The notes under the pieces were generated by a model. The model was not told the origin of the DNA. It did no database searches and saw only the letters and a program-made list of their open reading frames with translations. Positions 48,901 through 63,100 of a DNA stretch of 64,000 nt are shown here, piece after piece (positions within the stretch are counted from its first letter, which is position 1; the number at the start of each line of letters is the position of its first letter). Source of the DNA: Tetrahymena thermophila SB210 (lineage: Eukaryota > Ciliophora > Oligohymenophorea > Hymenostomatida > Tetrahymenidae); NCBI RefSeq assembly GCF_000189635.1, contig NW_002476363.1, positions 620,001 to 684,000 of the forward strand, read 5' to 3'. Position numbers and translations under genes: made by a program.

Positions 48901-51440
48901 AAGGAGACTGGAAATGCATAAATTATTCAAATTATTAAGTAACTGTATTAAAACTGAATAAATAAACATCTCCGCTACTTTAATCTCCAACTCCAAACAT
49001 ATTAATTGTATTGAATACATTTAAATAGTATGGATTTGACTTTAGTTTCATTAATGGTTTAAATATTTTATTAGAGAAATTATAGCTAATTATATTGTAA
49101 TTACCACAAACTATTATTAGAAATTTATTATTATCAGTATGAAATAATTAACCAATTATTGAGTCAGAACAATTGGACGCTTTTTTTTTTTAAATGAATA
49201 AATAAAATAATTTTAAAAATATTTTTTTATTTTTTTTAAATTAATGAAAAAAAACTTTTAATTTGTTGGGATATGATTTGATATTTCATTAGTTTATTTT
49301 CATCTAAAATAAAATGAAATTAATTCCCATTTTGAATTTTATGTTTGATTTTATTGTAAGATTACCTATTGAGTATTTGAATGAAAGGTCTGTTGAATTC
49401 CAAACAAAAATACTTCCATTAACAGCTATTCCAACGATTTCTTAATCTTCTTAGGAATAAAGGGCATAACTTGTATTTTGATTATTTTCTTCTACTTTAT
49501 CAGAGAGCAATTAAAACTATTATTAAGAGGTAATACTTAAAGCATAAAATAAGAAATTTTCATTATTTTATTTATTAGGTAATCCTACAATAACCCAAAT
49601 AGCTTGATTAATATCTTAGTAGGGATCAATATTGAAGCTTATTGAATCAGTATCAAGATTTATCTAACTTAAATCGTATACCTGTTTTTATATTTATAAT
49701 AACTTTAATATTTTTGATATAGATAGAAAAAAAGAAATAATTACTTAAGGAGTGAATGATGAGTCCATTACTTTATAAAATGCTAAGTATGAAGCCTCAT
49801 GCATAGCAATAAAACAAGTATTACAGTTTTTTACAGCAAAAAATGTATTTTATCTTACTTTGATAATAGAAAAAAGAGGATAAGCAAGGATAGATTTTAG
49901 ATTACTTGGAGAATCTTTAGTGACTAAAATTTGATCATATGTAGCAGCAGCAAAGTATATTTCTTCATTGAGTTAGAAACTAAATGTTTTTGTAAAACCT
50001 ATAGAAGAAAAAGCTTAAGTTTTATAGTATAATGGTTAAAGTAAATTTATTTTTGAAATTTTATTTTTACCAAAACGAGTGAGCTAAGTGCTTGTACTAT
50101 ATGAATAAACAAATATAGCTGATTTTAAATTATAATTACTATAGCTGTATGGTGTTAAAAATTATTGACTTTCTTCCAAATGATACCATTCATAACTTAG
50201 ATCTCCAGGTGGTTAAATAGTAAAAGGTTGATTGATATTAGCAAAGCTAAAAGAATCATATGTATTTGTTTTCTAATTATAGACAAAATTTAAATCTATT
50301 CTATAAATAGACTTCGTGCTACTTAGGTATAAACTGCCTTAATTATTTTTAGAATTTATAAAGGTTAAACTGATTATTTCATCTCCTGATGGACAATTTG
50401 GTAGATCTATTTTTTAAAATTTTAAGAAATTTATAATGAAAATTATTATTATATTTAATCTACAATTATTCTAAATTCTTTTTATCTAATTTGATTATAA
50501 ATTAATGATCTAGTAAGCCCTGATTTGACAATACTCTCCTGCTAAAAATATAATATCATAGCTCTAGTGGAAATCTATTAACCTATAATTATCAACTATA
50601 AAATAAAATAGAGTGAAATATTATTCTTTAAAAGACTTAAAAAATTAGTTATACAATTTATCGAATAATATCCATTGAATGAGAATTCTAAAGTTTTAAA
50701 ATCAATTGACCAAGTATAAGCACCATACTAATCAATTACTGCTATAAAATTCTAACCATTTTAAAGCTAAAGTAACTTTGCAGAAGTAATATAATTACCA
50801 GCATCAGGATTAAAAGGTATAATATTCAAAGATAGAATTTATTTTCCTTCTATAAAGTCAACAACATATAATAAAAAATTTCCACTATTTAAGACACAAT
50901 AATTAGATCCTTTCATGAAATGCATACTTTTTAAATCACTGAAGGGTATTGTTTATTTAGATTCAAGAGTATAAGGATCTGCGTATATTAGCTATTATGA
51001 ATTCAGAGCTAAAATTTGATTTCTTTCTTGTACATACTCCATTTGAAATATAACGTATTTAGCTTTAATAAAATAAAAATTGTTTTAAAAAAGTATAAAC
51101 TATTTATTTAAATTTACTCCTAACCACATTCACAATATTATCAATTTCACTAGAAATATCATTGTAATATACTATACTCTAAGTCTATGCATCGTTTTAA
51201 TAAAGTATAGTGTTTATCAAAAGTATATTAGTGTTAGGTAACTTCAAATAATTAGAAGGAGTATAGCCCTCTAAATATTTAGCCTCTGTTTTTAAAAATT
51301 TATATCATAATGTATTAAAATATTAATTTAATCTTACGGTGCTACCTAGAAAATGCTTAACAAATTTAAGCATTTAAGTTTTGTATTGATTACAATAAGA
51401 TTATGACTGTTAAATTCAAAGTAAAGAATGATTTACTCAT
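42297..51440 (-). CDS. Very large secreted-type/multi-pass membrane protein with Cys-rich domain, copy 1
   Basis: ATG 51440-51438, TGA 42297-42299, at least a dozen short introns (for example 51286-51337, 51063-51117, 50596-50654). The start is a signal peptide, MSKSFFTLNLTVIILLQS followed by a cleavage-like NLNAQ. A ~700-residue N-terminal region follows (with YDIIFLAGEYCQIRAYQ and FVWNSTDLSF), possibly propeller-like. A long middle region (about 45000-48600) is rich in N, S and I with short recurring strands, as in parallel beta-helix/pectin-lyase-like repeats. A cysteine-rich EGF-like block (CIVCEQDKYS, CYSCPSGAKCQNG, GYIGPLCEECD; about 44600-44860) leads into several transmembrane helices (about 44480-43190) and a cytoplasmic tail. 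I recognise this plan from a large ciliate surface-protein family without known function. Exon boundaries outside those listed are approximate. Confidence 0.75.
46518..46670. mobile_element. About 153-bp insertion in an intron of copy 1, flanked by short repeats
   Basis: At the matching place in copy 2 (about 58395) the flanks ATATTTTTAATCTTAAATT are continuous. Copy 1 instead has about 153 bp bounded by TATTTTTAT on the left and ATTTTTAT on the right, like a target-site duplication. Inside are three GC-richer related words (TGCGCACCTGGTGCTC, GCACGCATTAGGTGCAT, GCGCACTAGTACGCAT), some partly palindromic. It encodes nothing. A small non-autonomous element or an eliminated-sequence relic is possible. 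Confidence 0.5.
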
Positions 51441-51990
51441 ATTAATAGATATTTTTTCAACCTTCTATTATTACTATTTTTAATTCAAATATGGGTTTTG
51501 AGATAAGATTATTGAATTATTTAGTGGAGAGTTTTTTGAATAGCTTCAAACGTTTATCGATTATTATTTTTGATGTTTCTTATTCTTTTCTTATACTATT
51601 TTTAATTCAAATATAGGTTTTGAGATAAGATTATTGAATTATTTCGTCGAGAGTTTTTTAAATAACTTCAAATGTTGATTAATTATTATTTTTGATGTTT
51701 CTTATTCTTTTCTTCTTATATCTCAAATTTAGGATTTAAATGTACACTTCTATTATTGAAATTAATCTAAAAAAACTAAAAAATGTTCTTTCAACCTTCT
51801 ATTATTACTATTTTTAATTCAAATATAGGTTTTGAGATGAGATTATTGAATTATTTGGTGGGGAGTTTTTTAAATAACTTCATATGTTGATTAATTATTA
51901 TTTTTGATGTTTCTAATTCTTTTCTTTTATCTACAATATATATCTACAAAGCTACCTCTAATAACAATAAAGTACTATCCTCAAAATTTT
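51441..51990. repeat. Roughly 130-bp tandem repeats upstream of the large gene, copy 1
   Basis: Three copies (starting about 51457, 51594 and 51784) share CTATTTTTAATTCAAATATRGG, then TTTTGAGATAAGATTATTGAATTATTT, then a TTGATGTTTCT box. They lie directly upstream of the start codon. They could form part of the promoter or simply be unstable satellite-like DNA. Confidence 0.75.
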
Positions 51991-51998
51991 TAATATAA

Positions 51999-52050
51999 AA
52001 ACCGGCCCCGGAACAAATCTAAAAAATTTTATGTATGCCCCGTGGGGCAG
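51999..52050. other. GC-rich island with hairpins at the unit junction
   Basis: AACCGGCCCCGGAAC (52000-52014) and GCCCCGTGGGGC (52037-52048, a 5-bp G/C stem with a GT loop) stand out in surroundings of about 85 percent AT. The homologous end of the second unit (about 63950) lacks this sequence. Confidence 0.7.
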
Positions 52051-52193
52051 TTGTCTCATTATATATTATATATTTTTATTCAATTAGATTTAATTACTTT
52101 TTTGAATTTTCTTATTTCTACTTAGCTTAGCTAAGCTAAACAATTAATTAATTAAAAACGAATGTATGTAATTAAATACAATTCACTAATATA

Positions 52194-52209
52194 GTCGTTT
52201 CCAAACGAC
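52194..52209. repeat. Perfect 7-bp inverted repeat
   Basis: GTCGTTT-CC-AAACGAC forms a tight hairpin 29 bp before the start of homology with the upstream region of the small gene. Confidence 0.5.
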
Positions 52210-52436
52210 GAAATTTTTGAATGGCATTTTGCTATACTTGTTTAGAGAAGATTATTAAATTTTTTATATTCTGTATATTCATTGTAAATATTCAAATATT
52301 TTATTTTATAATTTATATTTTTAAAGCAGTTTTTGTTTTGTTTATAAAAATAAATAATAGCTTTAGATTATCAATCACTATTAAAGTTTTGCAAATAGTA
52401 ATATAAAAGAAGCTATATAAATAGGAATATTAAGTA

Positions 52437-52529
52437 ATGTCAGCCGAAGCTAAAGCAAAATTAGCAGAATCTCTTAATTCTATTCACGATACTTACAAAC
52501 TCAAATTAAAGACTTTGTAATTGTATTGA
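52437..52529 (+). pseudogene. Truncated copy of the small coiled-coil gene
   Basis: Starts like the other copies (MSAEAKAKLAESLNSIHD), but after KTLQL the sequence diverges into TYR-TGA, leaving 30 codons. Its upstream ~200 bp match the 5' flanks of the intact copies. The second half of the gene is absent and DNA matching 40735 begins about 100 bp further on. This is a relic of unequal exchange. Confidence 0.8.
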
Positions 52530-53157
52530 CATTTTATTATAAATTAAATTCATAATTTATAAACAAATGCCAAAAAATATTGTTTAAAATTTATGAAAAA
52601 TCTAGCTTAAGGTTGAATTTTTAGGATTCTATAAAAATATTTTAAAGGAGAATAAATTTTTTTTATTTTTTAGCGAATTTAATTTATTAAATTCTTATAT
52701 GCAAATTTGATTTGCAAAGAGTAGATACCTTACATACATATAATTATTAACAAAATTCTTTTAATTTTAGTTATGTCATGTAATAATTGTAAATATAATG
52801 ACTTTTATAAGATATACAAATGACTGGTAGATAAATCAATAAAAGTTATATAATTATCTATAGTTTATTGGTAAAATTTGCATAACACTAATAAAATAAT
52901 TTGCTATTCAAATATACTTAATTATTAAAACTTATTAAATAGGAAATTTAATACATGTTTAGAGAAAATTATTAAATTTTTTATATTCATTATATTCATT
53001 GTAAATATTCAAATATTTTATTTAATTAATATCTATCTATTTTTAAAGCAGTTTTTGTTTTGTTTATAAAAATAAATAATAGCTTTAGATTATCAATCAC
53101 TATTAAAGTTTTGCAAATAAAATATAAAAGAAGCTATATAAATAGGAATATTAAGTA
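52530..53157. other. 5' flank of the second small gene
   Basis: Includes the left end of unit B from about 52640. It is a diverged copy of 40735-41239 with no gene. Confidence 0.5.
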
Positions 53158-53661
53158 ATGTCAGCCGAAGTTAAAGCATAATTAGCAGAATCTCTTAATT
53201 CTATTCATGATACTTACTAACTTAAATTAAAGACTTTGTAATTAAGATATCAATCTTCATTTGATGAATTGAGTAAATTATAATATTGAATTCATAATTT
53301 ATAATCAAATGTCAATAAATAATGTTTAAAATTTATGTAAAAGCTAGCTTAAGGTTTTATTAGTGTTATTATGCAATCTTTTGATAATACAATATTTTAA
53401 TTTTCCGCTTCAACTAAATTTTAATTTTCAACAAAGTTAGTTAGTTTGTTTATTCATCATTAAAATTTATTTTATTTTCAAGAATCAGGCATAGAAAATT
53501 TAGAAAAATAAGTAGAGGGATATTTGGCTCAAGACAGCAATTCTAGAGTTTGTAATTTTTTATTTATAAATAAAATAGCTTTATAATCTACTTAATATAT
53601 TACCAATTTAGGAAGCACATTAGGTATTTCATACATAACTATTACCTAATAAAATAAATGA
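53158..53661 (+). CDS. Small coiled-coil protein, copy 2, with internal deletion
   Basis: Exon 1 53158-53272, intron 53273-53482 (GTAAAT...TCAAG), exon 2 53483-53661, 97 residues, TGA 53659-53661. Relative to copy 1 at 41240, about 75 bp are missing after AQDSNS. The loss removes the Q/S/N-rich stretch and the second splice donor. The former intron and third exon are now read in one frame, giving RVCNFLFINKIALQ, then GSTLGISYIT and a stop at the same place. The N-terminal coiled-coil part is intact. It may be functional with a new C-terminus, or may be decaying. Confidence 0.55.
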
Positions 53662-54154
53662 AAATTAAACTTTATAAATTTTAAACTATATATTTAAGTT
53701 TATATCATTCAAATTTAATTTAATTTTAAATCAATTATTAATAAAACTATTTAGAAAATTAAAGTTTTAATTCAAAATAGTAGTAGATTTATGAAATGTT
53801 TGTTATGTTTCTATTATATTAATTATTTATATATTAAATTAATTAAATTAAAAAACTAAACCCAAAATGATATTAAATATCAGTATATTTGTTGGAAAAA
53901 AATAATATAATAAAAACATTTTAATTTTTTTTGTCTTTGAAGTAATCTTTCATAATGTATTTATTTTAAATTCTATAAATAATATTCTTAAATAAAAATA
54001 ATTAGTTTTTTATTTTACTTACAAAACTAATAAAGCTTAATATTTAATATAAATATATTATTAATAGGAAAAAATGAATTTTAAAATTGATAAATCTTTT
54101 TAGTTAAAAACAAAATATAAAATAATATGTATTATTAATATTTAATAACAATTT
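53662..54154. other. AT-rich spacer, copy of 41817-42296
   Basis: Intergenic DNA between convergent genes in unit B. No coding signal. Confidence 0.5.
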
Positions 54155-57100
54155 TCAGATATTTAAAGTATTATCTATTTCATATTCAGTAAAATAAATT
54201 AAATTGTTATTTTTATCCACCTGGTTAACAGAATTTAATTTTATTTATTCATTAGAGTTATCCTTTTTATATTTTTAACTCTCTTTCAAATCCATTGCCA
54301 TATTTAATTCTTCGAATCCTAATATTTAATTAAAAAAATTAATGATTAAAAATAAACTATTATATATATTACATTAAAAAAGAGGAGATTAGTTTATCTC
54401 TCTGCTATAAACAGTATTTGGGTTATTTTCATTATCTTTATCAAAGTAATCGCATTCAGAGTTTAATTTTCGTTAATTTTTAGTAGCTAAGTATTTTTGT
54501 TTTAATTTTATTAATTTATTAGAGTTATCCTCTTTAACTTTTTAACTCTCTTTCTAATTCCTTACTAAATTTAATTCTTCGAATTCTAATTTTTAATTAA
54601 AAAATTTAATGATTAAAAAAAACTATTAAAAGTATTACATAAAAAAATAGGAGATTAGTTTATCTTGCTGGTAGATACAGTATTTGGGCTACTTATATTA
54701 TCTTTATAAAAGTAATCTCTTTCAGAGTTTATTTTTTGTTAATTTTCAGTAGCTAAGTCATTAAGTTTATTTTATTTAATAGTTTAATTAATCTACTAAT
54801 CTTTAAATAGTCTTTTATGATTTTTACCTATAAATTAAATATATTAAATATAACAAATAACAAGAGTTTTAATACCTATTTATATCTTAACACCAGATAA
54901 TAAAAGATCATACTTTTGCTCTTCACTAAGATTTAAAAATTCTTAAAAAATTCTTTTTATTTTAGCTTTCAATTATGGATTTAATTTTTATTTTTGAAAC
55001 TTTTGAACAAGTGACTTTGTATAAGAAAATTTTTAAAAAAATGAAATGATAACATTCTTAAATTACATTAAAAGTCCTATAATAACTCTTTTAATTATTA
55101 CAATAATAAACCAAGCATTGATTGTGATTATAATTGCAATAGAAGTGATTACTTAATAATTGAAGGGATTATTGTTTATGAATAAACAAAGTAATACAGA
55201 AACTGCACACACGTTTGTTTGATAAAAATCAACTGAATTGTACCCGCTCAAACGATAAGGTTATAAAACAAAAGATGCTATCCCATAGAGAGTAACCACC
55301 ATAAAAATTAGCACTCCTTTAATATTAATTTCTTAGGAATAGAAGTTAAGAACTATAATGATTATCATTTTTTCTAACATTTTTACGAATTCCCAATAAT
55401 ATTTTTTGCTTTTATACTCTCTGTATAAAAAGCCATATTTCTTATATATTTAAATGTTTTGCAAGTTATTTTTATTTCTGTATAGTATATAAAAAAGTCC
55501 AATAGGTATAATAAAAGCAAACACTAATAAGCAAGGAGCTACTAAGATAGAACTATAGGTCTAGTGCTGGCTAGTGTTGCATTCATAAGTTATATTATAG
55601 AGTATATAACTAGAATCTCCAATTATCCTGCATGAAAGAATAGCTATCATTTGAAAAACCAAATCAGATTAAACTAAAATAAATATAAAGATCGCAGCAG
55701 TACAGATAGAATAATAACGAACTTTTATATTTGTAAATAGCCTTTATAAAATTAAACTAAGTATAAACACCATTAAATAGCCAATTGGAACAATTAGAGT
55801 AAATAGTAGTTTAAGATATATCATTGGTATATCTGTTTATATATCTTTTAATATACATTCAACGGAATTCATTTATTATCTTACAGGTGTTCCTAAATAC
55901 TACGAAGTATCAAATATATCTTTTGTTTGATAAAATTTAAAATATTATTTTCATCTTAAAAAATTTAGTTTTTTTAAATAAATAAATAATCTTGATTGAT
56001 AAATTAATAATTTAAAAATTTTTTAATTTTAATTTTTTTTACCTGTAGCTAATTTTATATTGAAAGTAATAACTGATCCTATTATTTGTAAATAGTTAAT
56101 GAATACTTTAATATAAACACTAGCTTTTTCTCCATTTCGAGATTTTCTATCTTTTTGGTTATCATATTTGACATTTAATTTAGATTAATATTTAATCTCT
56201 TTTAAGGATGAGCTTTGATTATTCTTTAATGAGTGTCTTTTCAGAGCTGCTTTAAAAGCAATTATTGTTTATTCCTCTAAGTCTCCTTTTATGGCAATCC
56301 GAATTGAAAATAAAGTCCAGATTACTATTAAGATTGCTTTCCACAATAAAGCACTCAATTCTTTACATTACCCACATTAATAAGATCCAACTTTAGAATA
56401 GCTTTCTCCCCAATAGCTTCCATAAATCTTATTAATTTTAAATTTATTGTTAAAATAATATTTAAAAAGTTGTATTTACATCGCATTCTTCACATAGAGG
56501 TCCTATGTAACCTTCTAAGCATACTTAATTACCATAAGTATTTCCAATACAGTTTTAAGGCTTATTTACACATTCTATAACTAGAGGACTACTTTCATCT
56601 TTTCTCCAGAATCCTTAATTTACATATATAATTCCATTTTTGCATTTTGCTCCAGAAGGACATGAATAACATTATTGTGTATCGAGAGAGTATTTATCTT
56701 ATTCACAGACAACACATTCTGTATATGTATTGTAAAAATTATTAATTTCACCATAATTACAACTTCTAAAATAAACTTCTAATTCATAAGAATAGTTAGA
56801 CTCAAATTAATTTGTTTATTTATTTAAAATTTTTATAACATTAGATTTGAACTCAATTATTGCTTTTGAATTTGGAATCCCTATTAATTACATACCTTAA
56901 AAAACAAATTATTTCTATTTTAAATCAACAAATGCTGTAGAATTTCCTCTAATGTAATAATTTGATATATTTTTTGTCTTGCTGCTAAATTATGCTTAAA
57001 TTATTATTTTATCAGCATCTAATGGAAATATTGGTTTAGCAGTTTAATCTCTTAGCTAAAAGATTATATCTGGAATTTATGCTCCACTTTTAATATTTGA

Positions 57101-60100
57101 TAAAATCAAAGAATTAGTTGACTCATTGAAATATTTATTTAAATCTGTAGTCATGATCAAACCTAAATGATCAGGATATGAATTGATATTATCTCCATAA
57201 AGAGTGGCCTAGTTATTCAATATAATGCTTTAAGAGTCTATAACTGGATTTATACCTAGATTATTAATGCATCCTCCGATAACTGCATTGTTATTTGATA
57301 GATTTGTTTTATAAATTTTGATCTATTACTGTACTGTTGATTCACTTTCTGAGCTAATAAATAATGCCCCACCACTTCCATTTAAAGATTGATTGTCAGT
57401 TATTTAGCAATTAGACAAAGTTAAAGTAAAAACCTATTAATTGTATGATTAAAAATTTTAAATTATTTAAAAAAAAGAAGTATTACATCATCATTTTAGG
57501 CCTTTAAAAACATAGCTCCTCCATCTGATATGGCAGTATTTCCAATCATTTGAGTGTTTTATATATAATTAAGATTAGAAACCAAACCATTAATTGATAT
57601 AGCACCACCGTTATTGGCCTATTTTTAAATAAATATTTAAATTACATAAAAGCTTGTATGATATTAAATTATTTTAAATACTTTTGATTCTAAAAACATA
57701 GAGTCAGATATAAAAAATTGTGTTTAGTTCAACTAAAGTATAGAGCCAAAGCATAGCATGCAAATTATTTTCTAAAATATTGTTTATTATTATATTTATA
57801 ATTTAGATTAAAATAGTGATATAAGTGCTCCTGAATTTATCAGAGAAATCTAGGATTGTAATACTCGTTTTGAGGATATCTAATTTATGTTTATAAATTA
57901 AGATTCTTCAATTGTTAGAGATCCTTAATTGACACTAATTAAGTATGTGGAAAAAGTAGAGTCTTTAATTATTAATCTTTAAATTATAATACTCGTATTA
58001 ATACCATTAATTAAAAGAGGGGAAGTATTTTGTAAATTTTTTATTATTAAATTTTAAAATCCACAATCAACAATCGACAACATAGATTTTTAGAGTTAGA
58101 AAAATGACACTGATTAGATGTCAGATAACTTTGTTATTTGATTCAAATAATCAGGATAAGTTTAGTTAAAATTATTATTATGAATATTAAAAAGAGTAAC
58201 ATTAGAATTTTAGGTATTCAAAAAATATGAGTTGGTCTAGCCTAAAATATTGGTTAACTCTCCTTCATAGAATAGAATCTAGCTTAATAAATTCTAATTT
58301 TCTGATTATCTGAATATTGATTAAAAAAAAATTTAATATTATTTTTAATTTTCATTATTTTATGGTAATAAATTTATGTTAATAAATATTTTTAATCTTA
58401 AATTAAAATAATTTACATTATTGAAATCGAGGAAGAATAAGAACTAAGTGTATAGATATTACTAAAGTTAGATGATTTACACACAAAATTTAAATTTGAG
58501 TTTTGTGAATTTATGTAAAATGCACCACCATCATTCTAAGCATAACCTTCTACAAATGAAGATTTTTCTATAAAAATATTTGTTTCTGAACTAAGACTCT
58601 CGAAGTAAATAAACGAGCCTTAGCTTGCTGTGGATTGACTAAAATTTGAAGAAAGAATTTACAAATTGTTTGATTTAGCTCTTAAGCAACCTCCTTATTA
58701 TATTAAAGTTGTTACATTATCTGTGATATTAAATGAAGATTGCTTGCAATTAGCGTTAATGATGGTTATATTTTGACCAACTATATATTGAAAATTAAAG
58801 ATACTACTAGATACTGAATTAATATATTGGTTATTAACTAAATATATAGAACCTAATGGATTAATTGCCTGAATTGCAGAAGTTGAATAGGTTTAGGTAT
58901 TAGGAATTGCATTTAATCTATTTTAGCTAAAAATTGAGTTGCTTATTGTTATATTAGAAGTAAAAGTGGAAGTAATTAAAATTGGATTAGCTTAGGAGCT
59001 AGCTTAAGTTTATTCAAAATATGAACTTGTGATAACTACTTTTGATAAATTTATTACTGAATTTGTGTAAGCTTAATTTTTTATGACTAAAATAGAATTA
59101 TTTATTCCTTTTATATAGCTTGATTATAGATTAGTTATGCTAATCTTTTTTATTTCATTAAAAATTAAACATCCACCATACTCTCTATTGACTAAATTAT
59201 CAAAAAATTTTTTTTCATTTAAGCAAGAAATATTGCTAATTGAAACTAGAGAAGATTAGGATAATTAACAAAATGCTATTTCTTATTGGTTTTTTACTGT
59301 AACTTCAGTTATTTAAACTGAAAAAATTTGTTCAGTGAGAACTAATTAAGTAATTCCGAGGTAGATATCTGATTAAACTTAAGAAGAGGGAAAGTAAGAA
59401 TTATCAGTGAAATTTAAATAACTCATATTTAAAGTGTGTTAGGGAAGAGGATTTATTGAATAAATAGCATCAAAAAAGAGATAATTGTGTGTTGTATAAA
59501 ATGAGTTATTGTACATAGTTATATTCTAGAACTAAAATGTTTAATTTTTTTGTTAGATTGTGCTGACAGTTGAGAATATCTATAAATTACAAAACTGATT
59601 ATTGGACATAGTCATATTAGCTACATTGAATTAACCAGCTTCAAATAGCTAACCAGAGAATTGTGGATAGTAAATTTAATTTATATCACATAGATTATTT
59701 TAAATTATAAAAGTATCAATAATAACATTAACTTCGCTCTATTAGGTTAATATACTGAATTTTTCACTTAATTTACAACTATCTATTAGAATATTTTAAA
59801 GTACAATCTATTTAATATAATAAAAATATTTCATTTTTAATTTACAGTATAAAAAATTACCTATTAAGAATTAACGATTGTTATTAATGTTGATGTATTT
59901 GAAAAATCTAAACTTTTTATGTTTAAATTTTTAATAATCAAGAAAGAATTATTTATTTAAAAAAAGAAGCAATCAGATGTACTATCTGTTGAAGATATAC
60001 TTATGTTATCTATAGTAGCACTTGAAATAATACCATCGAAATAGACCCCACACTTTTATTAGGAGCTACTAATAATAAAATTAATAAGTATATCATCAAT

Positions 60101-63100
60101 GTTTAGCATAAATAGACCCGAGAATTGGAGCAACTAATTTACATTAATTTAAGCTAATTGATTATCATTCCAGCTCTAAATTGTTAAATTTGTTTATGCA
60201 AAAACTTATAAAGTTAGCAGTTCATTGTAAAATACCATCTAATTTTAGTTGCTCATTAACAAATTAACATTTAGAATTTCAAATCCGTTTATTAATTCGA
60301 AATATTATTAAACCTATTTTTAAATAGAAAAATATTTTGGTAAAATATTTATTTTAATCTAGAGATTTACTAAAAGTAAAGATGAAATTATACTCAAAGA
60401 AGTTGTATAAGGCTATTCAAAAGAACCTATCCCATATATACATTTAGTATCAGCAGTTTCAGTAGTATTAAAATAAAACTACATTTAGCATTTCTAAGTA
60501 CAACTAAGTAAATTTTAAAGACATTATCCAATAGGGAAAAATGTATTACTATAGTAATACTAAATAAATAAAACCTAAGTCTTTTCTATATACTGAATAT
60601 TATTTCCAGCATCTGTTAAAGAAGGAGACTGGAAATGCATAAATTATTCAAATTATTAAGTAACTGTATTAAAACTCCATAAATAAACATCTCCACTCAT
60701 TTAATCTCCAACTCCAAAAATACTAATTTGATTGAATACATTTAAATAGTATGGATTTGACTTTAGCTTCATTAATGGTTAAAATGTTTTTTTAGAGAAA
60801 TTATAGATAATTACACTGTAATCACCACAAACTGTTATTAGAAATTTATTATCATCAGAATGAAATAATTAACCAATTATTGAGCCAGAACAATCGGACG
60901 CTTTTTATCAAAATTAATTTTTTAAATGAATAAATAAATAAAATAATTTTAAAAATATTTTATTATTATTTTTAAATTAATGAAAAAAAACTTTTAACTT
61001 GTTGGGATAGGATTTGATATTTCATTAGTTTATTTTCATCTAAAATAAAATGAAATTAATTCCCATTTTGAATTTTATGTTTGATTTTATTGTAAGATTA
61101 CCTATTGAATATTTGAATGAAAGGTCTGTAGAATTCCAAACAAAAATACTTCCATTAACAGCTATTCCAACGATTTCTTAATCTTCTTAGGAATAGAGAG
61201 CATAACTTGTATTTTGATTATTTTCTTCTACTTTGTCTGAGAGCAATTTAAACTATTATTAAGAGGTAATACTTATTGCATAAAATAAGAAATTTTCATT
61301 TTTTTATTTATTAGGTATTCCTACAATAACCCAAATAGCTTGATTAATATAGTAGGGATCAATATTGAAGCTTATTTAATCTACATTAAGATTTAACTAC
61401 CTTAAATCATATAGCTGTTTTTATAATTATAATAACTTTAATATTTTTGATTAAGATAGAAAGAAAGAAATAATTACTTAAGGAGTGAATGATGAGTCCA
61501 TTACTTTATAAAATCCTAAGTATGTTTAATCATGCATAGCAATAAAACAAGTATTACAGTTTTTTACAGAAAAAAATGTATTTTATCTTGCTTTGATTTA
61601 CTTAATAAGAGGATAAGTAAGGATAGATTTTAGGTTACTTGGAGAATCTTTAGTGACTTAAATTTTATATAATGAAGAAACAACAAAGTATATTTCTTAA
61701 TTGAGTTAGAAACTAAATATTTTTGTAAAACCTGTAGAAATATAAGCTTAATTTTATAGTATAATATAATGGTTAAAGTAAATTTATTTTTGAAATTTTA
61801 TTTTTACTAAAACGAGTGAGCTAAGTGTTTGTACTATATGAATAAACAAATACAGCTGATTATTCAAAGTATCCAGTGTAGTATGGTATTAAAAATTATT
61901 GACTTTCTTCCAAATGATACCATCCATTAGTTGGATTTCCTGGTAGTTAAAGAGTAAAAGGTTTTTTGATATTAGCAAAGCTAAAAGAATCAAATGTATT
62001 TGTATTCTAATTATAGACAAAATTTAAATCTATTCTATAAATAAACCAATAGCTACTTATGTATAAACTGCCTTAATTATTTTAAGAATTTATAAAGCTT
62101 AAACTGACTATATTATCTCCTGAACCAAGCGGTAGACCTATTTTTTTAAATTTTAAGAAATTTATAATGAAAATTATTAATATATTTAATCTACAATCAG
62201 TCTTGATTAATTTTATCTAATTCGATTATAAATTAATGACCTAGAAAGCATTGATTTGACAATAGACTCCTGCTAAAAATATAATATCATAACTCTTGTG
62301 GAAATCTATATAGTTATAATTATAACCTATAAAATAAAATAGAGTGAAATATTATTCTTTAAAAGACTTAAAAAATTAGATATACCTACTTGCGAATAAT
62401 ATCCATTGAATGAGAATTATAAAGTTTTAAAATCAATTGACCAAGTATAAGCACCATAATAATCAATTACTGCTATAAAATTCTAACCATTTGAAAGCTA
62501 AAGTATTTTTGCAGAACAAATATGATTACTAGAGTCAGAATTAAAAGGTAAAATATTCAAAGATAGAATTTATTTTCCTTCTATAAAGTCAACAACATAT
62601 AATAAATATGTTGAACTTTTTAAGACACAATAATTAGATCCTTTCATGAAATGCATACTTTCTAAATTACTGAATGGTAGTGTTTATTAAGATTCAAGAG
62701 TATAAGGATCTGCGTATATTAGCTATTCTGAATTCAGAACTAAAATTTGATTTCTTTGTAGTACATACTCCATTTGAGATATAACGTATTTAGCTTTAAT
62801 AAAATAAAAATTGTTTTAAAAAAGTATAAACTATTTATTTAAATTTACTCTTAATCACATTCACAATATTATCAATTTCACTAGAAAGATCATTGTAATA
62901 TACTATACTCTAAGACTCCTAACCGTTTTAATAAAGTACAGTGTTTATCAAAAGTATATTAGTGTTAGGCAACTTCAAATAACTAGAAACAATATAGTCC
63001 TCAAAAAATCTAGGCTCTGTTTTTAAAAATTTATATCTTAATGAATTAAAATATTAATTTAATCTTACGGTGCTGCCTAGAAAATGCTTAACATATTTAA

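Noticed and set aside
52221-52406. Plus-strand 61-residue hydrophobic frame
   Set aside because: It lies in the duplicated 5' flank of the small gene. The matching flanks at 41035 and 52930 do not keep the frame.
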